This document shows positions 11,078-21,539 of a stretch of 64,000 nucleotides of DNA, piece after piece. Origin of the DNA: Micrococcales bacterium (GTDB lineage: Bacteria; Actinomycetota; Actinomycetes; Actinomycetales; Microbacteriaceae). The notes under the pieces were generated by a model. It was given only the letters and a program-made list of their open reading frames with translations, was not told the DNA's origin and did no database searches. Made by a program: the position numbers and the translations under genes. The first letter of the stretch is position 1. Each line of letters starts with the position of its first letter. The stretch spans positions 52,087-116,086 of the forward strand of contig CANGEU010000002.1 of the NCBI GenBank assembly GCA_947452985.1, in the 5' to 3' direction.

Positions 11078-11119
11078 AGAGAAAATCCCCAGCACTTTTC
11101 AGTGCTGGGGATTTTCTCT
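11078..11119. terminator. bidirectional intrinsic terminator between ctaF and fabF
   Basis: Perfect 19-bp stem AGAGAAAATCCCCAGCACT / AGTGCTGGGGATTTTCTCT with TTTC loop. Confidence 0.92.
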
Positions 11120-11127
11120 TTAAGCTT

Positions 11128-12360
11128 TTATTCGTAGCTGCGGAAGGCAACAACAGCATTGTGACCGCCAAAGCCAAAGCTGTTGCTGATTGCCAGAATA
11201 GGGCCGTCAGGAAGCTTTCTAGGGCTGGTTACAACGTCTAGAGGAATCTCTGGGTCTTGGTTGTCCAGGTTGATGGTAGGGGGAGCGGTACGCTCCTTCA
11301 GTGCCAAAACCGTAAATACGGCCTCGATAGCTCCTGCCCCACCTAGCAGGTGGCCGGTAGAAGCTTTAGTAGCCGAAATGGCTATCTGGCCCAGGTGATC
11401 TCCAAATACACGCTTTAGAGCCGTGTATTCGGCGATGTCACCAACCGGAGTGCTGGTTGCGTGGGCGTTAATGTGGACCACATCTTCAATCGAAGCGTTT
11501 GCCTGCTTCAATGCCGCAAGTACGGCGCGAGCTGCTCCGCTACCCTCAGGGTCTGGAGCGGTGATGTGATAAGCATCAGAGGTTACTGCACCACCGACTA
11601 GGTAGGCGTAGATCTTGGCTCCACGGGCTAATGCGTGCTCTTCGGTTTCAAGAACCATGGCACCGCCGCCTTCACCCATTACGAAGCCATCGCGGGCCAC
11701 GTCGTATGGGCGGGAGGCAAGTTCTGGTTCATCATTACGACGCGAGGTTGCGTGCATTGCCGCGAAAGCTGAAATTGGGAGTGGGTGAATCGCTGCCTCA
11801 CAACCACCGGCAACCACGATGTCGATTTCACCAGACTGAAGTCGGGTGATTGCGTTGGCAATTGCCTCAGTGCTAGAAGCACAAGCAGAAACTGAGGTGC
11901 GAACTCCACCACGGGCAGCGAGGTCCATGCCGATGGCAGCTGCCGGACCGTTTGGCATAAGCATTGGAACGGTCATCGGAAGAACTCGACGAGGACCACG
12001 TTCTTTTAGAGTGTCGAATGCATCGAGCAGAGTCCAAACTCCGCCGATGCCGGTTGAGAATTCAACGGCAAGTCTTTCTGGCTCCACCGAGGGTGTTCCA
12101 GCATCGGCCCAAGCTTCACGGGCGGCGATTAGCGCAAACTGGCTCGAAGGGTCGAGCCGCTTGCACTCTTGAAGGGTGAGCACCTCGCTGGCCGGGACTT
12201 TAGCCTGGCCAGCGAAGGTAACCGGAATCTCGTACTGGGCGACCCACGGCTGCTCAAGAGTCGAGATTCCCGACTTCCCAGCAAGCAGTGCGTCCCAGGT
12301 AGAACGTACGTCTCCACCTAGTGGTGTGGTTGCACCTAATCCAGTTACTACGATCTTCAC
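11128..12360 (-). CDS. fabF: beta-ketoacyl-ACP synthase II
   Basis: 410 aa; VSACASSTEAIANA, NAHATSTPVGD, KASTGHLLGGAGA. Confidence 0.95.
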   Translation of the reverse strand: MKIVVTGLGATTPLGGDVRSTWDALLAGKSGISTLEQPWVAQYEIPVTFAGQAKVPASEVLTLQECKRLDPSSQFALIAAREAWADAGTPSVEPERLAVEFSTGIGGVWTLLDAFDTLKERGPRRVLPMTVPMLMPNGPAAAIGMDLAARGGVRTSVSACASSTEAIANAITRLQSGEIDIVVAGGCEAAIHPLPISAFAAMHATSRRNDEPELASRPYDVARDGFVMGEGGGAMVLETEEHALARGAKIYAYLVGGAVTSDAYHITAPDPEGSGAARAVLAALKQANASIEDVVHINAHATSTPVGDIAEYTALKRVFGDHLGQIAISATKASTGHLLGGAGAIEAVFTVLALKERTAPPTINLDNQDPEIPLDVVTSPRKLPDGPILAISNSFGFGGHNAVVAFRSYE

Positions 12361-12380
12361 GAAAACTCTCCCAGTTTTAG

Positions 12381-12626
12381 TTACTGGTTGTCTGCGATGT
12401 AGTTAACAGCGTCAGCAACGGTTACGAGGTTCTTAACTTCCTCGTCAGGAATCTTTACGCCGAACTTGTCTTCTGCGTTTACAACGATGGTCATCATCGA
12501 GATTGAGTCGATGTCTAGGTCATCGCTGAAGCTCTTGTCCATCTGTACTGACTCGGCAGCAAGACCGGTCTCTTCGTTTACTAGCTCGGCTAGGCCAGCA
12601 AGTACTTCATCCTTTGACAGTGCCAT
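12381..12626 (-). CDS. acpP: acyl carrier protein
   Basis: 81 aa; phosphopantetheine motif DDLDIDSISMM. Confidence 0.95.
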   Translation of the reverse strand: MALSKDEVLAGLAELVNEETGLAAESVQMDKSFSDDLDIDSISMMTIVVNAEDKFGVKIPDEEVKNLVTVADAVNYIADNQ

Positions 12627-12660
12627 GGTTTCTCCTTATGGGTTATTTATCTATTCAATT

Positions 12661-13662
12661 TTAGGGCAGAACTACTACTTGAGCGCCGAAGGCAAGTCCT
12701 GCGCCGAAGCCAATTTCCAGTGCCAAACCGCCCGACTTGACGGCCCCGCTGCTTAGCAATTCGTGCATGGCCAATGGAATGCTGGCTGCTGAAGTGTTTC
12801 CGGTGTTGATGATGTCACGGGCTACCACAACCGAATCTGGAAGTTCTAGCTGTTTCGCTAGTTCATCGATGATTCGAATGTTGGCCTGGTGGGTAACCAG
12901 TGCGCTCAAGTCTTCTGGCTTCACGCCGGCAACTTCGAGTGCTTGCTTGGCAACCTTCGCCATTTCCCAGACTGCCCAACGGAAGACGGTTTGCCCTTCT
13001 TGGTGCAAAGTTGGCCAAGCTGCTGTTCCATCTCGGAATTCCAGTAACGACGAGGTCATGCTCACGGCATCCCATTTAGAGCCGTCTGAACCCCAAACCG
13101 AAGGGGAAATTCCTGGTGTCTCCGACGGGCCAACGATAGCGGCGCCAGCTCCATCGCCAAGCAGGAAAGAGATGCTGCGGTCGGTTGGGTCGATAAAGTC
13201 GCTGAGCTTTTCGCCACCAACAACCAACACGTATTTTGCCATTCCTGAACGAACCAGAGCGTCGGCCTGGGCAATCCCGTAGCAATAGCCGGCACAAGCT
13301 GCCGAGACGTCGTAAGCCGGCGCTGGGTTAGCACCCACCTTGTCGGCAAGAAGAGTAGCTGCAGACGGAGTTTGGAATGGGTGAGTGATGGTGCTGAAAA
13401 TTACCGCGCCGATTTCCTTCGGATCAATACCAGCCTTGGTAATTGCTTCATTCGAAGCCTCAACAGCCATGTCCATCAGGCTGCGATCTTTGCTTGCACG
13501 CCTGCGGGTGACGATACCGGTGCGCTGACGAATCCATTCGTCGCTTGAATCGATAGGACCAGCCACGTCATCGTTGGTAACAACCAAATCACCGCGCGCA
13601 GCACCTAGGGCATAAATTTTCGAGAACTTGACTGCCTGATATTGGTTTAGTGTTGCGGTCAC
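12661..13662 (-). CDS. fabH: beta-ketoacyl-ACP synthase III
   Basis: 333 aa; DVSAACAGYCYGIAQA, HQANIRIID, INTGNTSAASIPLA. Confidence 0.96.
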   Translation of the reverse strand: MTATLNQYQAVKFSKIYALGAARGDLVVTNDDVAGPIDSSDEWIRQRTGIVTRRRASKDRSLMDMAVEASNEAITKAGIDPKEIGAVIFSTITHPFQTPSAATLLADKVGANPAPAYDVSAACAGYCYGIAQADALVRSGMAKYVLVVGGEKLSDFIDPTDRSISFLLGDGAGAAIVGPSETPGISPSVWGSDGSKWDAVSMTSSLLEFRDGTAAWPTLHQEGQTVFRWAVWEMAKVAKQALEVAGVKPEDLSALVTHQANIRIIDELAKQLELPDSVVVARDIINTGNTSAASIPLAMHELLSSGAVKSGGLALEIGFGAGLAFGAQVVVLP

Positions 13663-13671
13663 TGGTGGCTC

Positions 13672-14589
13672 CTAACCGTGGTTCTTTGCAAGTTCTAAAG
13701 CTGCGTCAATTTGGTCCGGAGTTTTTAGAGCCAAGGTTTCAACACCAGGCATTCCGCGTTTGGCCAGACCAGCCAAAGTTCCGGCAGGGGAGAGTTCAAT
13801 TAGCCCGGTGACGCCGGCCGCGACCATGGCATCCATGCAAAGGTCCCAGCGAACTGGATTTGAAACTTGGTTCACCAAAAGGTTTAGGTACTCCGAACCA
13901 GATTTAACAATTGAGCCGCCTTTGTTGGTCCAAAGGTTTAGCGTTGCGTCTGAAGTAGCTATTCCTGCGGCGTAGTTCGCCAATTCAGCCACTGCTGGTT
14001 CCATGAAGTTGGTGTGGAAAGCACCGGCAACAGCCAAAGGTATAACTCGAGTGCCGGCTAGTGGTTCAGCAGCCAGTGCTGTGATGGAATCGGCATCTCC
14101 GGCGGCCACAATTTGACCCGAGCCGTTGTAGTTGGCAGCTGAAAGGCCTCTTGCGGTCAGGTATGCCACAACCTCATCGCGGTCTCCACCCAAAACGGCT
14201 GCCATGGATGACTTGGTCAGAGCTGCAGCCTTAGCCATCTCTGAACCGCGCTTGGTTACAAACTCCATGGCGGTAGCCGTGTCAAAGACACCAGCGATCG
14301 AAGCGGCGGCAAGTTCGCCAACCGAGTGGCCAGCAACACCAGCCACATTTGAAATACCTGCAGCGGCGAGAGCAGCGTAAGAGGCCAGCGACGCTGCAAC
14401 AATCAGAGGTTGCGCGATAGCCGTGTCTTTGATGGTGTCGGCATCGCTCAAAGTTCCGTAGGTCTGCAGATCTAAACCGGAAGCCGACTGAGCAATTTCA
14501 AGGCTCTGCTTGAAGGCTGGTAACTCAAGCCAAGGGCTCAGGAAACCAGGTGTTTGAGAACCTTGACCAGGGCAAACAATAACTAGCAT
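13672..14589 (-). CDS. fabD: malonyl-CoA:ACP transacylase
   Basis: 305 aa; CPGQGSQTPGFL, GHSVGELAA, GAFHTNFM. Confidence 0.95.
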   Translation of the reverse strand: MLVIVCPGQGSQTPGFLSPWLELPAFKQSLEIAQSASGLDLQTYGTLSDADTIKDTAIAQPLIVAASLASYAALAAAGISNVAGVAGHSVGELAAASIAGVFDTATAMEFVTKRGSEMAKAAALTKSSMAAVLGGDRDEVVAYLTARGLSAANYNGSGQIVAAGDADSITALAAEPLAGTRVIPLAVAGAFHTNFMEPAVAELANYAAGIATSDATLNLWTNKGGSIVKSGSEYLNLLVNQVSNPVRWDLCMDAMVAAGVTGLIELSPAGTLAGLAKRGMPGVETLALKTPDQIDAALELAKNHG

Positions 14590-14598
14590 GGGGAAAGT

Positions 14599-17388
14599 TT
14601 ATGCCTCGCCGCCGGCGCTACCGCTGTTGCCAGCGTTGACGTCGTGGAGGCGGTACTTTTCGATTGCCTGTGCCGGTGCAGTGGCATCCATTTCGCCTCG
14701 GGCTACCAATTGCTCGAGGACACGGACAACCACCGAGGGACCATCGATCTTGAAGTGTCGACGGGCTGCAGCACGGGTATCCGAGAAACCGAAACCTTCA
14801 GCACCCAAAGTGGCATAGTCGCCAGGTACCCATTCGCGAATCTGGTCTGGGACCTGGTGCATGTAGTCGCTAACCGCGAGGAAAGGACCGTGGTGTCCAG
14901 CAAGTTTCTGAGTAACGTATGGCTGCTCAACTGGTGCGCCAGGGTTTAGGAAGCGTTCTTCGTTGCGGCGAAGACCGTCGCGGCGAAGTTCGGTCCAAGA
15001 GGTAACCGACCAGATGTCCGCTGAAACTCCCCAGTCTGCCTGCAGAAGTTCTGCCGCTTCCTGAGCCCAGCGAAGGGCTACACCGGAGGCGAGAATCTGA
15101 GCTTTACGACCTTCGGCTGGGTTGTTGTAAACCTTGTGGATTCCTCGAACAATACCCTCTACGTCTGCGCCTTCAGGCTCAGCTGGCTGAACCATTGGCT
15201 CGTTGTAAACGGTTAGGTAGTACATCACGTTTGGATCCGAATGGGTTCCACCGTACATGCGCTCGATACCGGAACGAATGATGTGGCCGATTTCGTAAGC
15301 AAATGCAGGGTCGTAGCTAAGCACGGCATCGTTGGTTGCAGCGATGATCGGTGAGTGACCGTCGGCGTGCTGCAAACCTTCACCGGTAAGGGTGGTGCGA
15401 CCTGCAGTAGCGCCGATTAGGAAACCACGGCTCAACTGGTCGGCTGCAGCCCAGATCGAGTCAGCGGTGCGCTGGAAACCGAACATCGAGTAGAACACGT
15501 AGAACGGAATAATCGCCTGACCGTGGGTTGCGTAGCTGGTTGCAGCAGCAGCGAAAGCAGCCACCGATCCAGCCTCGTTGATTCCGGTGTGGATGATTTG
15601 ACCTGAATCTGATTCCTTGTAGGAAAGCAAGATGTCGCGGTCTACCGAAATGTAGTGCTGACCCTGTGGGTTATAAATCTTGGCGGTCGGGAAGAAGGCG
15701 TCCATACCAAAGGTACGTGCTTCATCAGGGATGATCATCGCTATGCGCTGACCAAATTCTGGTGCACGAAGTAGGTCCTTCAAAAGGCGAACAAAGCCCA
15801 TGGTGGTAGCAACTTCTTGAGTTCCGCTTCCACCCTTCGAAATCTCGTAGGTTTTGTCTTCAGGAAGTTTGAAGTCAACATACTTACTGCGACGCTCTGG
15901 AAGGTAGCCACCGAGGGCGCGACGGCGCTCGTGAAGGTACTGAATTTCTGGAGCATCCTGTCCTGGGTGGAAGTAAGGAGGCTGGTATGGATTCTCTTCA
16001 AGCTGAGCGTCCGAAATTGGAATGCGAAGTTCGTCGCGGAAACCCTTAAGGTTATCCAGAGTCATCTTCTTCATCTGGTGGGTTGCGTTGCGTCCTTCGA
16101 ATGACTTGCCAAGAGTGAAGCCCTTGATGGTCTTCGCCAAGATAACGGTTGGCTGGCCCTTGTGCTCAACTGCTGCCTTGTAGGCTGCGTAAACCTTGCG
16201 GTAGTCGTGACCTCCGCGCTTTAGACCCCAAATCTGCTCGTCGGTCATGTGTTCAACCAACTTGGCAGTGCGTGGGTCGCGGCCGAAGAAGTTTTCGCGA
16301 ACGAACGCGCCGTCTTCGGTCTTGTAGGTCTGGTAGTCGCCATCTGGCGTCTTGTTCATCAAATCAACCAACGCGCCGTCGGTGTCGTTGGCTAGGAGAG
16401 TGTCCCATTCGCGACCCCAGACGACCTTGATGACGTTCCAACCTGCACCGCGGAAGAAGCTTTCCAATTCCTGGATGATCTTGCCGTTACCTCGAACAGG
16501 TCCGTCAAGGCGCTGAAGGTTACAGTTCACAACGAAAGTTAGGTTGTCTAGACCATCGTTGGCGGCAAGCTGAAGCGCGCCACGGCTTTCAACTTCGTCT
16601 AGTTCGCCATCGCCCAAGAACGCCCAAACATGCTGCTCTGAGGTGTCCTTAAAGCCACGGCCCTGAAGGTAACGGTTGAACTGAGCCTGGTAAATCGCGT
16701 TGATTGGTCCAAGACCCATCGAAACAGTTGGGAACTGCCAGAAATCTGGCATCAGACGTGGGTGAGGATAGCTCGAGAGGCCACCGCCGGCATGAGACTT
16801 CTCCTGACGGAAACCGTCTAGCTGCGAAGCCGAAAGGCGACCTTCAAGGAATGCTCGGGCGTAAGGACCAGGCGATGCGTGACCCTGAACAAAAATCTGG
16901 TCACCACCAGATGGGTGGTCGGCTCCCTTGAAGAAGTGGTTGAAACCAACTTCATAAAGCGAAGCGCTTGAAGCAAAAGTTGAGATGTGTCCGCCAACGC
17001 CAACGCCGGGGCGCTGGGCTCGGTGAACCAACATGGCGGCATTCCAGCGCATCCAGGCACGGTAGGTGCGCTCGACGGTTTCGTCACCAGGGAATTCTGG
17101 CTCGTTTTCCGGTGCGATGGTGTTTAGGTAGTCGGTGGTTGGAACGATTGGTACGTTCAACTGAAGTTCGTGCGAGCGACGCAATAGGTTGAGCATGATT
17201 TCGCGTGCGCGACCACGACCGTGGACTCGAGCCACAGCATCCAGCGATTCCAACCATTCGCGAGTTTCTTCAGGGTCCTGGTCAGGATTGTGAACTGCGT
17301 AAGCGTCGTTGTTGTTCAGAGACACCGAATACACCCTTTCGTGGGGGATTTGTAACAGGACAACTTTGTCACCTTGGTAAAGGCTCAT
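14599..17388 (-). CDS. aceE: pyruvate dehydrogenase E1 component (homodimeric AceE type)
   Basis: 929 aa; [52 protein letters not shown]. Confidence 0.97.
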   Translation of the reverse strand: MSLYQGDKVVLLQIPHERVYSVSLNNNDAYAVHNPDQDPEETREWLESLDAVARVHGRGRAREIMLNLLRRSHELQLNVPIVPTTDYLNTIAPENEPEFPGDETVERTYRAWMRWNAAMLVHRAQRPGVGVGGHISTFASSASLYEVGFNHFFKGADHPSGGDQIFVQGHASPGPYARAFLEGRLSASQLDGFRQEKSHAGGGLSSYPHPRLMPDFWQFPTVSMGLGPINAIYQAQFNRYLQGRGFKDTSEQHVWAFLGDGELDEVESRGALQLAANDGLDNLTFVVNCNLQRLDGPVRGNGKIIQELESFFRGAGWNVIKVVWGREWDTLLANDTDGALVDLMNKTPDGDYQTYKTEDGAFVRENFFGRDPRTAKLVEHMTDEQIWGLKRGGHDYRKVYAAYKAAVEHKGQPTVILAKTIKGFTLGKSFEGRNATHQMKKMTLDNLKGFRDELRIPISDAQLEENPYQPPYFHPGQDAPEIQYLHERRRALGGYLPERRSKYVDFKLPEDKTYEISKGGSGTQEVATTMGFVRLLKDLLRAPEFGQRIAMIIPDEARTFGMDAFFPTAKIYNPQGQHYISVDRDILLSYKESDSGQIIHTGINEAGSVAAFAAAATSYATHGQAIIPFYVFYSMFGFQRTADSIWAAADQLSRGFLIGATAGRTTLTGEGLQHADGHSPIIAATNDAVLSYDPAFAYEIGHIIRSGIERMYGGTHSDPNVMYYLTVYNEPMVQPAEPEGADVEGIVRGIHKVYNNPAEGRKAQILASGVALRWAQEAAELLQADWGVSADIWSVTSWTELRRDGLRRNEERFLNPGAPVEQPYVTQKLAGHHGPFLAVSDYMHQVPDQIREWVPGDYATLGAEGFGFSDTRAAARRHFKIDGPSVVVRVLEQLVARGEMDATAPAQAIEKYRLHDVNAGNSGSAGGEA

Positions 17389-17471
17389 TAAGTCTACTTC
17401 TGGAATGCTGGAATGAAACGCACTTTGCGATTGCTTAGTGTTGTTGAAGAGTAAAAACTAAGGAGACACGA

Positions 17472-17933
17472 ATGTCACTAATCATTGGCGATGCCGCACC
17501 AGACTTCAGCTTGATCAACCAGTTTGGCGAAACTGTAAGCCTTTCGCAGTTCAAGGGCGAGAAAAACGTTGTAATCGTGTTTTACCCACTGAGTTTCTCG
17601 GGCATTTGCACCGGCGAACTCTGCGAACTTCGCGATAACTTTGCACAGTTTGACCGCGCTGATGTTGAACTTCTCGCAATTTCTGTGGACTCCAAATTCG
17701 TTCAGAAGCTTTTTGCAGAGCAAGAGGGTTACAAGTTCTCGGTCCTGGCTGACTTCTGGCCGCACGGTGGTGTTGCGAAGGACTACGGGGTTTTCCTTGA
17801 GGACAGCGGTATTGCAAACCGAGCCACCTTCGTAATCAACAAAGAGGGCGAGTTGGTAGCCAAGTTCGTCACCGCACCAGGACAGGCTCGTTCGCTTGGT
17901 GAATACGAAAAGGCACTAGCAACACTCAACTAA
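17472..17933 (+). CDS. peroxiredoxin (AhpE-like)
   Basis: 153 aa; NVVIVFYPLSFSGICTGELCELRD. Confidence 0.92.
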   Translation: MSLIIGDAAPDFSLINQFGETVSLSQFKGEKNVVIVFYPLSFSGICTGELCELRDNFAQFDRADVELLAISVDSKFVQKLFAEQEGYKFSVLADFWPHGGVAKDYGVFLEDSGIANRATFVINKEGELVAKFVTAPGQARSLGEYEKALATLN

Positions 17934-17987
17934 TTTGGTCAAGGATTTGCGCCAACCGCACAGGTTTGCGTATTCTTGTTCCTTGTT

Positions 17988-18060
17988 GGGCCTTTAGCTC
18001 AGTTGGTAGAGCGCCACGCTTACACCGTGGATGTCATCGGTTCGAGCCCGGTAGGGCCCA
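17988..18060 (+). tRNA. tRNA-Val (anticodon TAC); 3' CCA not encoded
   Basis: Cloverleaf by eye: acceptor GGGCCTT/AGGGCCC, D-arm AGCTCAGTTGGTAGAGC, anticodon stem CCACG-CTTACAC-CGTGG, T-loop GGTTCGAGCC. Confidence 0.96.
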
Positions 18061-18069
18061 CAAATAGGT

Positions 18070-18113
18070 ACCCGCGCATCAGAAGTAATTACTGATGCGC
18101 GGGTATTATTTTT
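18070..18113 (+). terminator. intrinsic terminator after tRNA-Val
   Basis: ACCCGCGCATCAG / CTGATGCGCGGGT perfect stem followed by T-rich ATTATTTTT. Confidence 0.9.
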
Positions 18114-18116
18114 CTC

Positions 18117-20015
18117 ATGGACCAAAGTGAATTCACGCCCCCAGCGCGCAAATCTCTAACTGATCAAGAAATCAGCCAACGATTAGGTGCGGCAACTGCT
18201 GATGAGGCAGGAATGCTGGCCGCGATGGATTTCCTGGAAGAGCAAACCGCTCTCCGCGACGAAGATAACCGTGCCACCGATGCTTGGCTTGAGGCTATGC
18301 ACGTTTCAACCGACCCTCGTGCAGCGATCGCGATTGAAAATCTTGACCGAGCCAAGCGTGGATTGGAACCTCTACCATTAGTTCCTCCCGTGCCGGAATA
18401 CCCAGTGTTCAATGCTTCGCCGGAACCAGTGGTCGAGCCGATTAGCCCTGTGGCTGAGGTTGAACCGCAAATCGGTTCTGCTGAAGAGGCGGCCGAGGAA
18501 TTTGAGGAGCTTTTAGAAGCAGAACCCGAGATCAGCCTTCCAGAGCCAGCGTTTTCGGAAGAACCAATCGAAGAAACCTTGGAAGCTATCCCCGCTCCAG
18601 TAGTTCGCGGATTCCGACTGGTCTCAGCTGCTAACTGGATTCTAGGTGTCGGAATCCTAGCGCCAGCGATGGCAGCGGCCGTCGCTGTATTGTCTGGGTT
18701 AAATTTTGTGACCTCAATGTTGGCTGGACTAATTGGCGTTCTGGTGGGCGTAAAAGTCAATGTGCTGGGTCTCCTTACTGCCAGACGCACAAAGCGAGGG
18801 CTGGCAGTGGCCTCACGCGCAACCTTCGGTGTTTTCGGTGCCATCCTGCCTGGGCTAGTTCTCTTGGTTGTCGGATTAGCAAGCCTGTCTGCAGTTTCAA
18901 TCGGAGGAACCAAACTCCTGAACAACACCGTAGTCGGGTTGCCAGCATTCGATTCAACGCTATTTTCTGTTGGTTCTCTCGAAATCAAAACCGAGTCCAT
19001 CGTCTCGATTGTCTTGGTAGTCGTTGCGAGCGTCCTCGCCATATTTGGAGGATCGTTCACTCGTTGGCTAAAAATCTCTCTCGGTGGAATTCTCCTTTTG
19101 GCGTTCATTGTTTTCGCTGGCTTGACGGTGACCGGAATTGATTACCTCAATTTGGCTGGTGTCTTCCAGCTAGATAAGTTCCTGCTCATCGCTCCGCTAT
19201 TTGCGATTTTGATGAGTGTCTTCTCCTACGGCCTCGACGGCGAGTCCGTTGCCGCTGCGTCTTGGGGAGCAAAAACAAAGTCACTAACCTGGCCGATCTT
19301 CATTTTTGGCTTCTTACTGCCGCTGCTTACATACGGGCACATGGCGGCATTGTTGAATGGTCACAGCTTCAAAGACCCATCACAGGTAATCGAGTTCCTG
19401 CTCTCGGTAGGCGGCGGCGTTGCTCCGACAATTTTGGTGGACTCGGCGATTCTCGCAATCGTCTCCTTGATCTTCGTAGGCGTCTCAAAATTAATCGAAG
19501 CGTTGAAAACTCTTGGCACTAACCACATCGGCTTCGGATTAGCGACTCTAGTTGCGGTGGTATTTATCCTCACAGTCACCGCTCAAACGCTATTTTTACC
19601 AGCGGCTCTTGCGGTTAACCTTTCGCTGACCGCATTTCTTTTGATTCCAGCCGCGGCCTGGATAGGAATGATTCTTACCGAAACCCTTATGAGGCGAGGT
19701 GCGTATCACGACGCATCCTTGACCAGAAGTTATGGCTTCTACGGGTCGGTCAATTGGTTTGCTGGGGTCGGCTTCCTAGTCGCAACCGCGGTTGGCTTCT
19801 CGGTCTGTCAGCCAATCGGCTCACTAACCTGGCTGGGGTTCTTAAGTAATTCGACTGGCCTATCGCTACGCTTCGACGTTGCAGCCTATGTGGCAATTCT
19901 GGTCTCGGTTCTATACACCCTGGCAACTGGCTTCCCAAGAATTCTTCGACAGCAGCGTGAGACCAAGCAGGTTGAAGACCGCCGGTTTGACCTTGTCGAC
20001 GTCGTGGTTGATTAG
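18117..20015 (+). CDS. polytopic membrane protein, NCS1/cytosine-purine permease-like, with acidic N-terminal cytoplasmic extension
   Basis: 632 aa; about 160 aa Glu/Pro-rich N-terminus, then many TMs; SRATFGVFGAILPGLVLLVVG resembles the NCS1 family. Confidence 0.65.
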   Translation: MDQSEFTPPARKSLTDQEISQRLGAATADEAGMLAAMDFLEEQTALRDEDNRATDAWLEAMHVSTDPRAAIAIENLDRAKRGLEPLPLVPPVPEYPVFNASPEPVVEPISPVAEVEPQIGSAEEAAEEFEELLEAEPEISLPEPAFSEEPIEETLEAIPAPVVRGFRLVSAANWILGVGILAPAMAAAVAVLSGLNFVTSMLAGLIGVLVGVKVNVLGLLTARRTKRGLAVASRATFGVFGAILPGLVLLVVGLASLSAVSIGGTKLLNNTVVGLPAFDSTLFSVGSLEIKTESIVSIVLVVVASVLAIFGGSFTRWLKISLGGILLLAFIVFAGLTVTGIDYLNLAGVFQLDKFLLIAPLFAILMSVFSYGLDGESVAAASWGAKTKSLTWPIFIFGFLLPLLTYGHMAALLNGHSFKDPSQVIEFLLSVGGGVAPTILVDSAILAIVSLIFVGVSKLIEALKTLGTNHIGFGLATLVAVVFILTVTAQTLFLPAALAVNLSLTAFLLIPAAAWIGMILTETLMRRGAYHDASLTRSYGFYGSVNWFAGVGFLVATAVGFSVCQPIGSLTWLGFLSNSTGLSLRFDVAAYVAILVSVLYTLATGFPRILRQQRETKQVEDRRFDLVDVVVD

Positions 20016-20821
20016 TGATTCAGTTATCCGAACTTATTGCTGAGTTTGAAACAATCTGGCCGACGTCTCATGCCGATGACTGGGACCGAGTTGGCCTACA
20101 AGTCGGCTCTCTAGGGGACCAAGTTTCAAAGGTTTTGGTTGCAGTCGACCTCACGGATTCGGTAATCGATGAGGCTGTGACTATTGGCGCGAACCTGATC
20201 ATCACTCACCATCCACTTCTGCTGAAGCCGGTTGAAACTGTGACCGATGAAAAACTCAAGGGTTCCCTTATTGCGAAACTGATTAAGAACTCAATTTCAC
20301 TCTTCACTGCGCACACCAATGCCGACGTCCAGTTAGATGGAGCGTCAACGTTGATGGCTAATGCCTTTGGCTTGTCAAATTTGAAACCATTAATGCCTAC
20401 CGGTGGTGGATTTGGCCATGGATGTGTTGGTGAGTTGCCAGAAGCAACCAGACTTGACGAATTTGCCAAACGGGTAAGCGCCAATCTGCCAGAAACAGCG
20501 CGTCGAGTCGTGTTTGCAGGGGAGCCGAACCAACTTGTAAAGAAGGTCGCTATTTGCAGCGGCGCTGGCGATTCTTTTCTTGCTGAGGTTTTAGCTTCGG
20601 ATGTCGATGTTTACGTGACCAGCGATCTTCGTCACCACCCGACTCTCGATGCGATTTCGACTCCCCGTGCTGGCGGTCCGTTAGCCTTGATCGATGTCGC
20701 GCACTGGGCAGCCGAGTCGCTTTGGGTTCCAGCAGCCACAGCCAAGCTAGCCAAAATTGATGGCGTCAATTTTGTTTCATCAACTACTAAAACTGATCCA
20801 TGGACCCAAGAGGTGAACTGA
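20015..20821 (+). CDS. Nif3-like dinuclear metal center protein
   Basis: GTG start; ADDWDRVGLQVG, ITHHPLLLKP, HTNADV, DVYVTSDLRHH, DVAHWAAE. Confidence 0.92.
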   Translation: MIQLSELIAEFETIWPTSHADDWDRVGLQVGSLGDQVSKVLVAVDLTDSVIDEAVTIGANLIITHHPLLLKPVETVTDEKLKGSLIAKLIKNSISLFTAHTNADVQLDGASTLMANAFGLSNLKPLMPTGGGFGHGCVGELPEATRLDEFAKRVSANLPETARRVVFAGEPNQLVKKVAICSGAGDSFLAEVLASDVDVYVTSDLRHHPTLDAISTPRAGGPLALIDVAHWAAESLWVPAATAKLAKIDGVNFVSSTTKTDPWTQEVN

Positions 20822-20822
20822 A

Positions 20823-21539
20823 ATGATTATTGCCAGTGAAAAACAACAAGAACTGCTTCTTGAAGTTGGGAAGCTTGACCTAAGCATTTCTCGAGTAGAA
20901 GTGGAGTTGGCAAACGCCGAGCGAAGCGAGACTATTGACTCTTTGCGAACCAGGCTTTTGGCAACATCCGAGAACCTTTTGCAGGCCCACGCAACTTCGG
21001 AAAACTTGTCGGGAGAAATCAAAAGGATTGCTTCAGATGTTGAGTTGGTAGAACAGCGCATTATTCGCGACAACGAAAAAGCTAAACAGGTTTCCAGCGA
21101 ACGCGAACAAAAGGCAGTCAACCAGGAGTTGGACAGTTTGAAAGCTCGACTTACCTCACTAGAGGATTCTGAACTTTCTCTTATGGAATCACTTGAGATG
21201 GCTAACGAGGAAATTGCCAAGATCACCCAGCAGCGCGCTGCTCTAAACGTTGATCTCGAGGCAGAGCTAGCAAAGCAACAGGGACAAACTTTGACTCTAA
21301 GAGCACAGCACACCGAATTAAGCGAGAAGCGGAACCTAGCTTTCGGAAAATTGGACGAGGAGCTTCAAAAGCTCTACGGGCGTAAGGCTTTGAGGGGAAT
21401 TGCCGTTGCCCAAACCCTTGGACGCGATTGTTCCGCTTGTCGTCTTTCCATCAACGCGGTGCAGTTTGAAGCAATGATGGCAGAACCGGCAGATCACTTA
21501 CCAACCTGCCCAAATTGCGACGCAATGATTATTCGATGA
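20823..21539 (+). CDS. coiled-coil protein with C-terminal C4 zinc ribbon
   Basis: 238 aa; coiled coil then CSACRLSINAVQF...LPTCPNCDAMIIR. Confidence 0.9.
   Translation: MIIASEKQQELLLEVGKLDLSISRVEVELANAERSETIDSLRTRLLATSENLLQAHATSENLSGEIKRIASDVELVEQRIIRDNEKAKQVSSEREQKAVNQELDSLKARLTSLEDSELSLMESLEMANEEIAKITQQRAALNVDLEAELAKQQGQTLTLRAQHTELSEKRNLAFGKLDEELQKLYGRKALRGIAVAQTLGRDCSACRLSINAVQFEAMMAEPADHLPTCPNCDAMIIR

Noticed and set aside
12737-13282. 181-aa plus-strand ORF opposite fabH
   Set aside because: Antisense shadow of a well-supported fabH reading frame.
18164-19108. 314-aa minus-strand ORF antisense to the permease gene
   Set aside because: Ser/Arg/Thr/Pro-rich composition typical of antisense frames; the sense frame has clear TM structure and the terminator/start context.
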